A stretch of 35,242 nucleotides of DNA from Rhizobium sp. Q54. Its GTDB lineage: Bacteria; Pseudomonadota; Alphaproteobacteria; Rhizobiales; Xanthobacteraceae. The stretch lies in contig CAMDSH010000032.1 of NCBI GenBank assembly GCA_945907045.1, positions 1-35,242 of the forward strand, written 5' to 3'. The notes beneath the pieces were generated by a model. It saw only the letters and a program-made list of their open reading frames with translations. It was not told the origin of the DNA and searched no databases. Shown here piece by piece: positions 33,917 through 35,242 of this stretch (position 1 is its first letter; each line of letters opens with the position of its first letter). The translations under genes were made by a program, and so were the position numbers.

Positions 33917-34225
33917 TTACAGCTTGATCTCGACGTCGACGCCTGCGGCGAGGTCGAGCTTCATCAGCGCATCGACCGTCTGCGGCGTCGGATCGACGAT
34001 GTCGAGCAGGCGCTTGTGCGTGCGCATCTCGAACTGTTCGCGGCTCTTTTTATCGACGTGCGGCGAGCGGTTCACCGTGAATTTCTCGATCTTCGTCGGC
34101 AGCGGGATCGGACCGCGGACCTGCGCGCCTGTGCGCTTGGCCGTGTTCACGATCTCGCGCGTCGACGCATCGAGGATGCGGTGATCGAACGCCTTGAGCC
34201 GGATCCGGATATTCTGGCCGTTCAT
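33917..34225 (-). CDS. rpsJ: 30S ribosomal protein S10 (NusE)
   Basis: A 102-residue protein of the 30S head that doubles as NusE in transcription antitermination. Sequence starts [102 protein letters not shown], all expected. It opens the S10 set, 56 bases after tuf and 25 before rplC. No separate promoter could be assigned in the tuf-rpsJ gap. Confidence 0.98.
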   Translation of the reverse strand: MNGQNIRIRLKAFDHRILDASTREIVNTAKRTGAQVRGPIPLPTKIEKFTVNRSPHVDKKSREQFEMRTHKRLLDIVDPTPQTVDALMKLDLAAGVDVEIKL

Positions 34226-34281
34226 GAATTAATGCTCCAGAGCCAGGAGGCGCTCATCGCGCCTCCTTAGCCCACCCTCTC

Positions 34282-35242
<961 letters not shown>

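Overview
The window looks like chromosome of an alphaproteobacterium of the Hyphomicrobiales (Rhizobiales), most like the Bradyrhizobium/Rhodopseudomonas/Xanthobacteraceae neighbourhood. Reasons: high GC with strong G/C third positions, an ATP12-type F1 assembly chaperone, the wording of RpoA and of L29, a long zinc-free S14, a short-lid adenylate kinase directly after secY, and rhizobial-type palindromic repeats. The genus call is inference; no database was searched.

Layout. (1) 1-3070 is an accessory patch, visibly AT-richer past the IS. It holds part of an IS3-family element whose orfB carries a frameshift, a small ORF that the IS seems to cut, a protein with a HEPN-like R-x4-H motif, a 348-base gap with a dispersed palindromic repeat, and a probable Abi-alpha/DUF4393 protein starting 2 bases after pccB. 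(2) 3073-7061, minus strand: acyl-CoA (propionyl-type) carboxylase beta subunit, a multi-pass membrane protein, an ATP12-family chaperone and a HAD phosphatase. All are tightly packed, two pairs overlapping. (3) 7333-11989, plus strand: a three-gene operon for a 2-oxoacid:ferredoxin oxidoreductase (KorA, KorB) with its own FAD/NAD(P)/4Fe-4S electron-transfer subunit. It runs against everything around it. (4) 11986-17753, minus strand: SRPBCC protein, small exported protein, RluC/D pseudouridine synthase, exported TPR protein, small exported protein, RarA, DegP-like protease. Successive stops and starts overlap from degP to rluC. (5) 17838-19465, minus: diheme cytochrome c and an exported ankyrin protein, the latter overlapping the end of rplQ. 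(6) 19462-35242, minus: the str-tail/S10/spc/alpha ribosomal block in order tuf-rpsJ-rplC-rplD-rplW-rplB-rpsS-rplV-rpsC-rplP-rpmC-rpsQ-rplN-rplX-rplE-rpsN-rpsH-rplF-rplR-rpsE-rpmD-rplO-secY-adk-rpsM-rpsK-rpoA-rplQ. The order is complete and standard; tuf is cut by the window edge.

How it works together. The ribosomal block supplies translation, Sec export and the RNA polymerase alpha subunit, and appears to read on into envelope functions (ankyrin protein, cytochrome c, DegP protease) and repair/RNA-modification genes (RarA, RluC/D). The kor operon would convert a 2-oxoacid plus CoA to acyl-CoA and CO2 and pass electrons through its own flavoprotein to NAD(P) or ferredoxin.

Most worth a second look: the KorABC-type enzyme and its placement; the HEPN-like and Abi-alpha genes beside an IS; a 73-residue histone-H1-like basic tail on adenylate kinase together with low-complexity extensions on L29, L15, L5, L3 and S19; and palindromic elements inside the ribosomal operons, one of them a terminator-shaped hairpin on the strand opposite to the genes.
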